Assembly: GCA_019310245.1 (NCBI GenBank) | Contig: JAFDER010000002.1 | Location: 1-37,247 of the forward strand | Direction of reading: 5' to 3' | DNA from: Deltaproteobacteria bacterium | Lineage (GTDB): Bacteria > Myxococcota_A > Polyangia > DRWM01 | Length of the DNA: 37,247 bases | Part shown: positions 1-8,211 of the stretch, piece by piece | Layout of the letters: each line of letters begins with the position of its first letter | How positions within the stretch are numbered: the first letter of the stretch is position 1 | Translations under genes and position numbers: made by a program | The notes under the pieces: model-generated | Told to the model about the DNA's origin: nothing | Database searches by the model: none | The model's input: the letters and a program-made list of their open reading frames with translations, nothing else

Positions 1-240
1 CTCCACCGTCACGAGTGGAAGCCCCATGTCCTTGAGCAGCCTCTTGTCCCGCTCGAACATCTTGCGGAGCGTCTCCGGCTCCGGCTCGGCCGAGCCGAGC
101 GGCACGTACAGCTCGCGCAGCCGCTCCATGATCTCATCGCGCGTGAGCGGCTTGCCCGCGGCGAGCAGAGTGGCCACGAGGCTGAACACCCTCTCCGCGG
201 GCAGCGGCCGCGCCGCTCCCGCCCTGCTGCGTACCGACAT
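1..240 (-). CDS. WYL-domain family (PafB/PafC-like) HTH transcriptional regulator, N-terminal part only (runs off the window)
   Basis: Reverse translation from ATG at 240: MSVRSRAGAARPLPAERVFSLVATLLAAGKPLTRDEIMERLRELYVPLGSAEPEPETLRKMFERDKRLLKDMGLPLVTVE. The 'LLAAGKPLT.DEI...FERDK..LKDMGLPL' pattern is typical of PafC/WYL N-terminal HTH domains. The ORF track shows other frames here. Confidence 0.72.
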   Translation of the reverse strand, partial: MSVRSRAGAARPLPAERVFSLVATLLAAGKPLTRDEIMERLRELYVPLGSAEPEPETLRKMFERDKRLLKDMGLPLVTVE

Positions 241-303
241 CCTATGAAACCTCGACCGCGAACATCATACAGGGACGCTGGGACAATCAGCCACCCCCGG
301 AAC

Positions 304-2766
304 CTAGCGCATGAGCCTCGAGAGCAGGGCCACCACCGCGAAGGCGCTGTCGAGCCTCTGGCGGTGGTCCACCAGATCACGCCCCACGCCTCCGGCGGCC
401 TTGCCCGGCACGGGCAGGAAGTGGTCATTCACGCCCGGCGTCACCACGAGCCGGAGCGCGAGGTGCCTTCCGAGCTCGAGGGCCAACTCGTGGACGCGCT
501 CGTTCCCGTCGCCTCCGGGCCCGAGGCGCAGCGCCTCGACCGAGGCCGCGGCCGAGAGCACGTCCCTGGCTCCCGGCATCCCGCCGCCAAGATGGCCTCC
601 GGCCAGACCGTGCGACAGGGCCTCCGCCTCCGTGATCAGGCACCCGGAGGCCAGCAGCCGCGCACCATCGCTCGCCGCAGCCTCGGCGGCGTGGCCGGGC
701 ACGAGGTCCCTCGCATCCGACGCGGCGAACGCCACCCAGGGGACGTAGCCGGCGAGCCTCGTGCACGCGGTCGGCGTGCGCCACGTACCGGACAGGACTT
801 TTTCGACGAACACCGCATGCGCGGCGAACCCGCGCTGAAGGGCCGGCCCGATGCGCGGATCGTCGATGAGTGAAGAGGCACGCGACAGCGCCAGGAGGGC
901 CATCCCGGTGTCCTCGGGCTCGTCGAACGCGTGGAGGCCGTGATCATTGATCACGAAGTGGGATTGGAACGATCCGTCCTCGCGCTGCATCATGAGGATG
1001 AAGCCGACGAGCCCCTGGACGAGGGGCCCGAGCCGGGCCCGTCTCCCCGACCCGGGATCGCGGCCGATGTGCTCGACGAGGCCGAGGAGGGCGAGAGAGG
1101 CGGTCCCGAGGCGGGCCGTGCCGCCGTGGACCACGAACACGAGCCCGTCGGGCACCGCGGTCTCTTCCTGACCGCCGGGCCTCCAGCCGCTCACGGCCAC
1201 CGGCCTGCCCGTCACGTCCACGGGGCCGCAGTGCGTCAGGACCTGGTCCCGTCCAATCGGAGGCAGCTCGGGAGGCTGCGTCTCGGTGGGATCGAGCCCG
1301 GCCCCAGAACAGGCACGCAGCCACCTCATCATGCGGCCCAGGGCGCGGTCCGCGGCCTGCGCGAGCGCGCCGTCCTCCAGGGCCCGGGCCGCCTCGTTCA
1401 GCGCCTCCATGCCCAGCCCGTGCAGGTGTGCATCCTCCGCGGCGCCGTCCTGCGCCTTGCCGAGCCGGAGCTGATCGCGGACCGGATAGTAGCTCTGCCT
1501 GAACGCGCCGCCGGCTGACATGTCGGAGGCGATCTTCGCCGCGACGCGGGCGAGGAGCGCGGACGGATCCTCGCGCGGCGGCTGCGCGGCGATGCCCCGG
1601 CTCATCCGCATCGTTCCGCCCCCGGGCTCCTTCTCCATGACGTGGATGGACCTGAACACATCGAGGGACACATACGGCCTCTTGCCCAGATCCTCGATCT
1701 TGCCCAGGCGCGCATCCAGAAGCACGCGCTCCACCATCCGCACGCCGCCCTTCCTGGACCAGTAGATCGCGTCGGACGGCAGCCTGATCCGGAAGCCCTT
1801 CCGGCCGATCGCCCGGCCCTTCTGCGGAGGTCTCCAGCCCAGGGCCAGGCCGGTGACGCCGGGATCCAGCACACGGTCGAGGAACGCACGGAACGTCTCC
1901 GCGTCCACGTCCTCGCCGAGGTGATCGATGAGGGTGAAGGAGTGCAGCACGTGGAGCTCGATCCGGAAGCGCTTCAACGCCCCGGCGAGCGGCCCCTCCC
2001 GAGCGGCGTGCGCGCGCTCGAAGCGATCGGCGATCCCGTCGGCCGCATCCAGGACGGCATCGAGGAGCGAGAGGCCGACGCCCGTCGCGGAAAGGTCCTG
2101 CCGGATCTGGTTCGCCCTGGCCGTCCTGACGGGCTTCGGCTTCAGCCCCTCGATCTGGAGCGCAACCTCGACGCCGTCCGGCCCGTGCTCGGCGAGAGCA
2201 CCCCGAGGAGCCCGGGCGCCCGAGGCTTCGCGGGTCGCTCCCGCGAGCCTCAGCCGAGCCGCGCCGACGAGGAAGTCCAGCACGTCGTCGTCCACCCGCG
2301 GCGCGGCGCGCGGCGCGTACAGACCTGCTCCGGGTCGGAGCATGAGCGCGTGGAAGTGGAGGCCGGGCCTGAACCCGGCGAGTCTCGCCTGGACCGAGGG
2401 CGGTCCGGGAGGCTGCCCCGCGTCGAGATCCGCTTTCACGACCACGCCTCCGTAGCCTCCGGCGCGGAGCGCCCGTGCGAAGGCCTCCTCGTCCGTCCCG
2501 CGCGCCAGCTCGAGCAGGGCCGGCTCCTCGTCCGCGAACACGATCTCGAGCGGCTCCACCCTCGTCGTCCCGAGATCTCCGCGATCGGACAGCACGAGCA
2601 CCTTGCCCGCGGCCCTGAGATGGAACTCCCACTCCGAGAGCTTCTCGAGGGTCTTCTGCCTCTGGCACAGGGACAGAAAGGCCACGACGGCGCCGGTCCC
2701 GACCAGGAACCAGGTGATGAAACGCGAACGGAGCTGCCCGTTCCTGTGCTCAGGCCTGTCGGTCAC
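304..2766 (-). CDS. Uncharacterised ~820-aa membrane-anchored protein with C-terminal alpha/alpha-toroid-like (six-hairpin-like) segment
   Basis: Long ORF starting 9 bp after the aminotransferase stop. N-terminal hydrophobic anchor (FITWFLVGTGAVVAFLSLC). C-terminal 'MMQREDGSFQSHFVINDHGLHAFDEPEDTGMALLALSRAS' resembles helical-toroid repeats. Confidence 0.7.
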   Translation of the reverse strand: MTDRPEHRNGQLRSRFITWFLVGTGAVVAFLSLCQRQKTLEKLSEWEFHLRAAGKVLVLSDRGDLGTTRVEPLEIVFADEEPALLELARGTDEEAFARALRAGGYGGVVVKADLDAGQPPGPPSVQARLAGFRPGLHFHALMLRPGAGLYAPRAAPRVDDDVLDFLVGAARLRLAGATREASGARAPRGALAEHGPDGVEVALQIEGLKPKPVRTARANQIRQDLSATGVGLSLLDAVLDAADGIADRFERAHAAREGPLAGALKRFRIELHVLHSFTLIDHLGEDVDAETFRAFLDRVLDPGVTGLALGWRPPQKGRAIGRKGFRIRLPSDAIYWSRKGGVRMVERVLLDARLGKIEDLGKRPYVSLDVFRSIHVMEKEPGGGTMRMSRGIAAQPPREDPSALLARVAAKIASDMSAGGAFRQSYYPVRDQLRLGKAQDGAAEDAHLHGLGMEALNEAARALEDGALAQAADRALGRMMRWLRACSGAGLDPTETQPPELPPIGRDQVLTHCGPVDVTGRPVAVSGWRPGGQEETAVPDGLVFVVHGGTARLGTASLALLGLVEHIGRDPGSGRRARLGPLVQGLVGFILMMQREDGSFQSHFVINDHGLHAFDEPEDTGMALLALSRASSLIDDPRIGPALQRGFAAHAVFVEKVLSGTWRTPTACTRLAGYVPWVAFAASDARDLVPGHAAEAAASDGARLLASGCLITEAEALSHGLAGGHLGGGMPGARDVLSAAASVEALRLGPGGDGNERVHELALELGRHLALRLVVTPGVNDHFLPVPGKAAGGVGRDLVDHRQRLDSAFAVVALLSRLMR

Positions 2767-2775
2767 CCGGGGCTC

Positions 2776-3981
2776 CTATGGGGCTGCAAGCCTCTCCACG
2801 GCCCTCGCGAGCCGCGCGACTCCCTCCTCGACGTCCTGCATGGCCGTGGCGAACGAGAGCCGGAGATGGCCTTCCGCTCCGAAGGCCGACCCGGGCACCG
2901 TGGCCACGTGCTCCTCCTCGAGGAAGTAGCGCGCCAGGGCCTTGGAGCTCCCGACCGGGCTGCCGTCGGGCAGGAGGCGTTCGAGAAGAGGCGAGGCGTC
3001 GACCCAGAGGTAGAAGGCGCCCCTGGGAACGTGGGGGCTCATGCCCTCAATGCGTGAGATTCCCTCGATCATCACGTCCCGCCGCGCCCGGTACTGCTCG
3101 ATCCAGCCGTCGAGGAAGCCCCGGTCGCCCTTCAGCGCGGCCACCGCGGCCTTCTGCGCGAAGGTGGCGGGACCCGAGGTGGTCTGTCCCACGATCTTGG
3201 CCATGGCCTTGACGAGCTCGGGCGATCCGATGAGCCACCCGATGCGCCATCCCGTCATGGCGTACGTCTTGCTCACGCCGGTGACGACGGCGAAGTCATC
3301 GAGCCTGTCGGGATGGAGCGAGAGCGGCGAGACGTGCCCGGCTCCGTCGAAGAGCAGGTCCTCGTAGATCTCGTCGGACAGCACGGCGATGCCGAGCTCG
3401 AGCGCCCTGTCCACGAGGGCGGACATCTCGTCGCGCGAGTAGACCGAGCCGGTGGGGTTCGACGGGGAGTTCACGATGACCGCCCTCGTTCTCGGCGTGA
3501 CGCTGCCGGCCAGGGCATCCGCCGACAGGAGGTATCCCGCGTCCGCGGGGCACTCCACGATCACGGGGCGCGCCGAGGCCGACCGGACCATCGTGGGGTA
3601 GGAGACCCAGTATGGCGCCGGCACCACGACCTCGTCGCCGGGATCGAGGGAGGCCTGGAAGAACACGCCCAGGGCGTTCTTAGCTCCCACCGTGACGACC
3701 ACGTTGGAAGGCGTGAGCGCGAGGCCGAGCCTCTCGGAGTAGACCTCGGCCACCGCAGACCTGAGCTCCGGCAGGCCGGCGGTCGCCGTGTACCCGGTGA
3801 AGCCGTCCCTGACGGCCTGGAACGCCGCGTCGCAGATGTGGCCGGGCGTGCCGAAGTCCGGCTGGCCCGCGGCAAAGGCCACCACGCTGTGGCCCGCCGC
3901 CTTGAGCTCCGCGGCAAGGGCGGAAATCTCGAGAGTTGGCGAAGACTCCATCTCGCGGATCTTCTTCGAAACCCGGATCAT
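2776..3981 (-). CDS. aspC: Pyridoxal-phosphate-dependent class I/II aminotransferase (aspartate aminotransferase type)
   Basis: MIRVSKKIREMESSPTLEISALAAELKAAGHSVVAFAAGQPDFGTP...; motifs NSPSNPTG, SDEIYEDL and GVSKTYAMTGWRIGW (PLP lysine). Alternative GTG start at 4008. Confidence 0.93.
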   Translation of the reverse strand: MIRVSKKIREMESSPTLEISALAAELKAAGHSVVAFAAGQPDFGTPGHICDAAFQAVRDGFTGYTATAGLPELRSAVAEVYSERLGLALTPSNVVVTVGAKNALGVFFQASLDPGDEVVVPAPYWVSYPTMVRSASARPVIVECPADAGYLLSADALAGSVTPRTRAVIVNSPSNPTGSVYSRDEMSALVDRALELGIAVLSDEIYEDLLFDGAGHVSPLSLHPDRLDDFAVVTGVSKTYAMTGWRIGWLIGSPELVKAMAKIVGQTTSGPATFAQKAAVAALKGDRGFLDGWIEQYRARRDVMIEGISRIEGMSPHVPRGAFYLWVDASPLLERLLPDGSPVGSSKALARYFLEEEHVATVPGSAFGAEGHLRLSFATAMQDVEEGVARLARAVERLAAP

Positions 3982-4048
3982 GACGGTGCACCCATTCCCG
4001 AACGGCACCTATCGAGGAAGATCGTGAAGGGAGTTTCGCCGGACGGGA

Positions 4049-4246
4049 TCAGTCGGAATCGTCCTCGTCCCCCGACTCGATCTTCTTCTTGCCCTCGTCC
4101 TCGTCGCCGCTCTTCTTGAGGCCTTTCTTCAGGTTCCTGACTCCCTCTCCGATGCTGCGACCGAGAGCGGGGAGCTTGCTGGGACCGAAGAGAAGGAGAA
4201 TGACGGCGATGATGGCAAGGATCTCCCAGTGTCCAAATCCGAACAT
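4049..4246 (-). CDS. tatA: Sec-independent protein translocase TatA/TatE family
   Basis: MFGFGHWEILAIIAVILLLFGPSKLPALGRSIGEGVRNLKKGLK: classic TatA TM + FGPxKLPxLGRsIGEG. SD-like GGAG upstream. The ORF track start at 4273 is also possible. Confidence 0.92.
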   Translation of the reverse strand: MFGFGHWEILAIIAVILLLFGPSKLPALGRSIGEGVRNLKKGLKKSGDEDEGKKKIESGDEDDSD

Positions 4247-4322
4247 CGATCTGTCTCCGCCCTCTCGGGGCACTCATAGCACATAAGGCCATGGACAGGA
4301 AGGGCAGCGGCCTCCGGCTGTC

Positions 4323-4351
4323 TTGATGGGGCGGGGGCCGCGCGATACACT
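4323..4351 (+). promoter_or_regulatory. Sigma70-like promoter of nadE (TTGATG-N17-TACACT), -10 only 7 nt from ATG
   Basis: TTGATG 4323-4328, 17-bp spacer, TACACT 4346-4351, ATG at 4359. Confidence 0.55.
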
Positions 4352-4358
4352 CCACGGC

Positions 4359-5996
4359 ATGAAGATCGCTCTCGCACAGGTCAATCCGCTCGTGGGGGAC
4401 GTGGCCGGCAATGCCTCCCTCGTGCGCGAGACGATCGCCCGGGCGGGGGGCCGCGGCGCCCGGCTCGTCATCTTTCCCGAGATGGTGGTCTGTGGGTACC
4501 CGCCGAGGGACCTGCTGGAGCGGCCTGCCCTCGTCGAGCGGAGCGAGGAGGCGGTACGGGATCTCGCGCGGGCCACGGCGAACGGACCCGCGGCGCTCGT
4601 CGGACACCCCGCACGCAACGAGGTGGACGGCCAGAAGCCTTTCCTCAACGCCGTCTCGCTGCTCGCCGGCGGACGCGTGCAGTCGCGCTACGTCAAGCGC
4701 CTCCTGCCGAGCTACGACGTGTTCGACGAGGACAGGTGGTTTGCCGCCGGAGACCGGCCGGGGATCATCGACCTGGAGGGCCGGGCCCTGGGCATCGCGG
4801 TGTGCGAGGACATCTGGAATCACGGCACGCACGTCCCGCGTCCCCTGTACGCCCAGGATCCCCTGGAGGACCTGGCGGGAGCCAAGATCAGCGTGATCCT
4901 CAACCCGAGCGCCTCCCCGTTTGCCCTGGGAAAGCCTGCGCTGCGCGAGAAGATGCTCGCGGACGTCGCCCGCAGCGTCGGGTCGGGCGTGCTGTTCGTC
5001 AACCAGGTGGGAGGAAACGACGAGCTCGTCTTCGACGGGGGCAGCCTGGCCGTGGACGCGCAGGGTCGGACCCGTGCGCGGGGACCCCTGTTCGAGACAT
5101 CGCTCCTCGAGGTCACGCTGGACGAGGACGGCGGACTCGGTGGCGAGGCGTCCGAATGGCCCCAGAGGCGCGAGGAGATGCTCAGGCTCGCCATCGTGAC
5201 GGGGCTTCGCGACTACGTACGCAAGTGCGGCTTCGAGGACGTCGTCATCGGGCTGAGCGGCGGCATCGACTCGGCTCTCGTGGCGTGCCTGGCCGTCGAC
5301 GCCCTGGGGAGCAGGCACTTGACCGCTGCGGCGATGCCCTCGCGATTCTCGTCGCAGGGAAGCCTCACGGACGCACGGGATCTCGCCGGGAGGCTGGGCA
5401 TCCGCCTCGAGGAGATCTCCATCGAGCCCGCCTTCGAGGCCATGCTCGAGATGCTCGCTCCCCACCTCGAGGGCTCTGGTTCCGGACTCGCGCAGGAGAA
5501 CCTGCAGGCACGCATCAGGGGAACGATGCTCATGGCCCTCTCGAACAGGCACGGGAGCCTGGTGCTGGCGACGGGCAATAAGTCCGAGCTGGCCGTGGGC
5601 TACTGCACGCTCTACGGTGACATGGTCGGCGCCCTGGCGCCCATCGGAGACATCCTCAAGACCGACGTCTACACGCTGGCCCGGCACCTCAACCGCGGGG
5701 AGGAGATCATCCCTTCCGCGATCATCGACAAGGCGCCGAGCGCGGAGCTCAGGCCGGACCAGACGGACCAGGACGCGCTGCCTCCGTACGACGAGCTCGA
5801 TCTCGTCCTCAGGCAGGTCCTCGAGCAGGAGCCTCCGCAGGGCGCAGACGTGAGCAGGGACACGCAGGAGAGGGTGCGCGCGATGGTGCGGGCGGCGGAG
5901 CACAAGCGCCTCCAGGCGCCGATCGTGCTCAAGGTGTCCAGCCGTGCCTTCGGGCCGGGGCGCCGCTATCCAGTGGCCCAGGGCTTCAGGCAGTGA
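4359..5996 (+). CDS. nadE: Glutamine-dependent NAD+ synthetase (nitrilase domain + NAD synthase)
   Basis: MKIALAQVNPLVGDVAGN...; GLSGGIDSALVACLAVDALG; LATGNKSELAVGYCTLYGDMVGALAPIGDILKT; DKAPSAELRPDQTDQDALPPYDELD. Confidence 0.96.
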   Translation: MKIALAQVNPLVGDVAGNASLVRETIARAGGRGARLVIFPEMVVCGYPPRDLLERPALVERSEEAVRDLARATANGPAALVGHPARNEVDGQKPFLNAVSLLAGGRVQSRYVKRLLPSYDVFDEDRWFAAGDRPGIIDLEGRALGIAVCEDIWNHGTHVPRPLYAQDPLEDLAGAKISVILNPSASPFALGKPALREKMLADVARSVGSGVLFVNQVGGNDELVFDGGSLAVDAQGRTRARGPLFETSLLEVTLDEDGGLGGEASEWPQRREEMLRLAIVTGLRDYVRKCGFEDVVIGLSGGIDSALVACLAVDALGSRHLTAAAMPSRFSSQGSLTDARDLAGRLGIRLEEISIEPAFEAMLEMLAPHLEGSGSGLAQENLQARIRGTMLMALSNRHGSLVLATGNKSELAVGYCTLYGDMVGALAPIGDILKTDVYTLARHLNRGEEIIPSAIIDKAPSAELRPDQTDQDALPPYDELDLVLRQVLEQEPPQGADVSRDTQERVRAMVRAAEHKRLQAPIVLKVSSRAFGPGRRYPVAQGFRQ

Positions 5997-6673
5997 GCCG
6001 CAAGAGGCGACAGGACCCTCCTCCACCCGGTAGACACAGGCCGTTCGAGAACCTCGAGGTTGCCCGGAGGGAGCGGACCCGGACGGAGCGGACCCGGACG
6101 GAGGCGCAGACGCCCCGCGGCGGTGCGGGCGCAGGGGCATCCGGAGACGACGATCTCTTCCTGGAATCCGTCGAGGGGGTCACGCCGCTCGTGGACGCCG
6201 CCGGCAGACCTCCCTCACCCGAGCCCAGGCCGGCGCGCCTGCCGGACGAGGACGGCGAGTGGCACACGTTCGCTCGCGATCTTCTCAAGGGCAACGTGGG
6301 GTTCGACATCCGGTGGTCGGACGAGTTCGTCGAGGGCTGCATCCAGGAGGTGAGCCGGGAGACCATGCGCAGGCTGCGGCGCGGCGAGTTCGCATGGCAG
6401 GATCACCTCGACCTGCACGGCATGACCCGCCAGGAGGCCAGACTGGTCATCGAGGACTTCATCGAACGTGCGCGCAGGAGGAGCATGCGCTGCGTGCTCA
6501 TCGTCCACGGCAGGGGAAAGGGCTCGCACGGAGGCCTGCCCGTGCTCAAGGAGAAGCTCGTGGCCTGGCTCGCACGTCAGGGAGGCATCGGCTCGAAGGT
6601 CCTGGCGTTCACGTCCGCGCGGCCGTGCGACGGGGGGTACGGCGCGATGTACGTGCTGCTCAGGAGTGGATGA
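5993..6673 (+). CDS. Smr-domain protein (MutS2 C-terminal-like nuclease domain)
   Basis: GTG start overlapping the nadE stop (GTGA). 'DLHGMTRQEARLVIEDFIERARRRSMRCVLIVHGRGKGSHGGLPVLKEKL' is a Smr signature. Confidence 0.9.
   Translation: MSRKRRQDPPPPGRHRPFENLEVARRERTRTERTRTEAQTPRGGAGAGASGDDDLFLESVEGVTPLVDAAGRPPSPEPRPARLPDEDGEWHTFARDLLKGNVGFDIRWSDEFVEGCIQEVSRETMRRLRRGEFAWQDHLDLHGMTRQEARLVIEDFIERARRRSMRCVLIVHGRGKGSHGGLPVLKEKLVAWLARQGGIGSKVLAFTSARPCDGGYGAMYVLLRSG
6070..6099. repeat. Two perfect 15-bp tandem copies of GGAGCGGACCCGGAC in frame within the Smr gene (encodes ERTRTERTRT)
   Basis: 6070-6084 and 6085-6099 are identical. Confidence 0.9.
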
Positions 6674-6709
6674 GATGAAACCACCCGGCACGGCGGACGC
6701 ACAAAAGTG

Positions 6710-6737
6710 TTGAAATCGAGGTCAAGCTCCCTATACT
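6710..6737 (+). promoter_or_regulatory. Sigma70-like promoter (TTGAAA-N16-TATACT) for the lipoprotein gene
   Basis: TTGAAA 6710-6715; TATACT 6732-6737; SD GCGGAGG before the ATG at 6777. Confidence 0.6.
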
Positions 6738-6776
6738 AGAGCAGTTTCGAGAATACCACCCGACGCGGAGGTTGCC

Positions 6777-7331
6777 ATGAACGCCAGTGTGAAGCTCCTC
6801 GTGCCAGGCCTTGCAATGGCCCTGCTGCTGGCCGGCTGCGGCGGCAACGGATCGTCCCCGACGGACACCGCCACCGAGGACATGGGCACGGATCTCAGCG
6901 ATGCGGCCGACACGGCGGTGGAGCCCACGCCGGATGTGACGCCCGAGGTGACACCGGATCCAGCGCCTGACTCCACGAGCGATCCCGCCGTGGACACGAG
7001 CACGGGAGGCATCGTCGGCGATTCATGCTACTCCTCGACCGACTGCTCCGAGGTTCCCGGGGCCGGCAGGCTGTGCATGAACACCATCGGCGGCATTCTC
7101 AGCTTCCCGGGCGGCTACTGCTCGGCCGTGTGCACCAGCTCAGCGGACTGCGGAGCCGGTGCGGCCTGCGTGGATCTCTACGGCATCAACAACTACTGCC
7201 TCAAGGAGTGCTCCGCCCCCTCGGATTGCAGGATCTCGGAGGGCTACGATTGCACCACCCTGCCGAGCGTCACGGGGGGCCCCTACTGTGCGCCTCCCTC
7301 CCCGGACCCCGAGTCCACCACCGACTACTAG
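6777..7331 (+). CDS. Cys-rich secreted lipoprotein with Thr/Asp/Pro-rich linker
   Basis: Signal peptide + lipobox (MALLLAGCGGNGSSPTDT), acidic linker, Cys-rich C-terminal domain (DSCYSSTDCSEVPGAGRLCMNT...). Confidence 0.85.
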   Translation: MNASVKLLVPGLAMALLLAGCGGNGSSPTDTATEDMGTDLSDAADTAVEPTPDVTPEVTPDPAPDSTSDPAVDTSTGGIVGDSCYSSTDCSEVPGAGRLCMNTIGGILSFPGGYCSAVCTSSADCGAGAACVDLYGINNYCLKECSAPSDCRISEGYDCTTLPSVTGGPYCAPPSPDPESTTDY

Positions 7332-7334
7332 TCT

Positions 7335-7350
7335 GCCGCGGATCCGCGGC
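7335..7350. repeat. Perfect 16-bp palindrome GCCGCGGATCCGCGGC between convergent genes
   Basis: Equals its own reverse complement. Sits directly after the lipoprotein stop (7331) and before the stop of the convergent HTH gene (7368). No T-tract. Confidence 0.85.
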
Positions 7351-7367
7351 GCGAAGTCCTGGATGGA

Positions 7368-7961
7368 TCAGGTCTTGAGGAGTGCCTCGAGCGTGGACCT
7401 GAGCTCCTTCATCGAGGACTTGGCGATCCATCCGTCCACGCCCATCTTGCCGGAGTCTCCCGGGCCCGGCTGCCTGTCGGAGCACAGGATGACCCGGCAG
7501 TTCTCGGTCGCCGTGAAGCCGCGCAGGGACTGGACGATTCCTCCGGCACCCTGGGGCACGGCATCCGCATCCAGCACGATCACATCCGGAGGCACCTGGC
7601 CGGCCCGGAGACCGAGATCCATCATGCTCTCGAAGACCTCCACCTCCATGTCCGGCCCGCAGGCGCGCCGGACCGCTCCGGAGAGCGGGGTGTCCAAGAC
7701 CAGCGCGTACACGGCGGGCCTCCTGGGCAGCAGCTCGTCGGGAACGGGGTAGCTGAAGCGCCTGAGAAAGTCGATCACGTCGGCCCTCCTGAAGCGCAGG
7801 TGTCGGCCCGGCGTTCGAAAATGCTCGATCTGCTGGCGATCGACCCAGTTATGGATGGTCTTGAGGTCGACCTTGCAAAAGCAAGCCACCTCCGGGGCCG
7901 TGAACAGATCATCGTCAGACATGGGAAAGGCCTTCTGATCCTTGGGCTTCTTCTTTCTCAT
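7368..7961 (-). CDS. Excisionase/MerR-type HTH DNA-binding domain fused to a response-regulator-like receiver domain
   Basis: 'LFTAPEVACFCKVDLKTIHNWVDRQQIEHFRTPGRHLRFRRADVIDFLR' HTH_17-type; C-terminal 'PPDVIVLDADAVPQGAGG...VDGWIAKSSMKEL' receiver-like. SD GGAGG upstream of ATG 7961. Confidence 0.82.
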   Translation of the reverse strand: MRKKKPKDQKAFPMSDDDLFTAPEVACFCKVDLKTIHNWVDRQQIEHFRTPGRHLRFRRADVIDFLRRFSYPVPDELLPRRPAVYALVLDTPLSGAVRRACGPDMEVEVFESMMDLGLRAGQVPPDVIVLDADAVPQGAGGIVQSLRGFTATENCRVILCSDRQPGPGDSGKMGVDGWIAKSSMKELRSTLEALLKT

Positions 7962-8065
7962 GGGGCGCCTCCGACGTCAAAAGCGTGTCCATTCTCGCCA
8001 CCACCCCGAGAATCCCGCCCTATATTCCCGATAGCAACCAAGAGTGCAGTCCCTCCGCCATTTCA

Positions 8066-8095
8066 ATAGTATCCGATTATTACACCATCTGTCAA
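8066..8095 (-). promoter_or_regulatory. Sigma70-like promoter (TTGACA-N18-TACTAT) for the HTH-receiver gene
   Basis: Reverse strand: TTGACA (8095-8090), 18-bp spacer, TACTAT (8071-8066), in an AT-rich intergenic stretch. Confidence 0.65.
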
Positions 8096-8211
8096 GGGAA
8101 ATCTCTTTACTTTCAAGGAGTTCTTGCTCCGAGGGTATTTGAAGATATCGTAATATTTTAAGGTCATTAGAAGACAGGCGTCCGCGACGGATGAAAATGG
8201 GATGCCGGCGA

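Noticed and set aside
1642-3057. 471-aa plus-strand ORF opposite the 820-aa protein and aspC
   Set aside because: Overlaps a confident aminotransferase on the other strand and has the low-complexity Arg/Pro/His composition of shadow ORFs.
3978-6140. 720-aa minus-strand ORF opposite nadE
   Set aside because: nadE is unambiguous, and the shadow ORF also runs through tatA in another frame.
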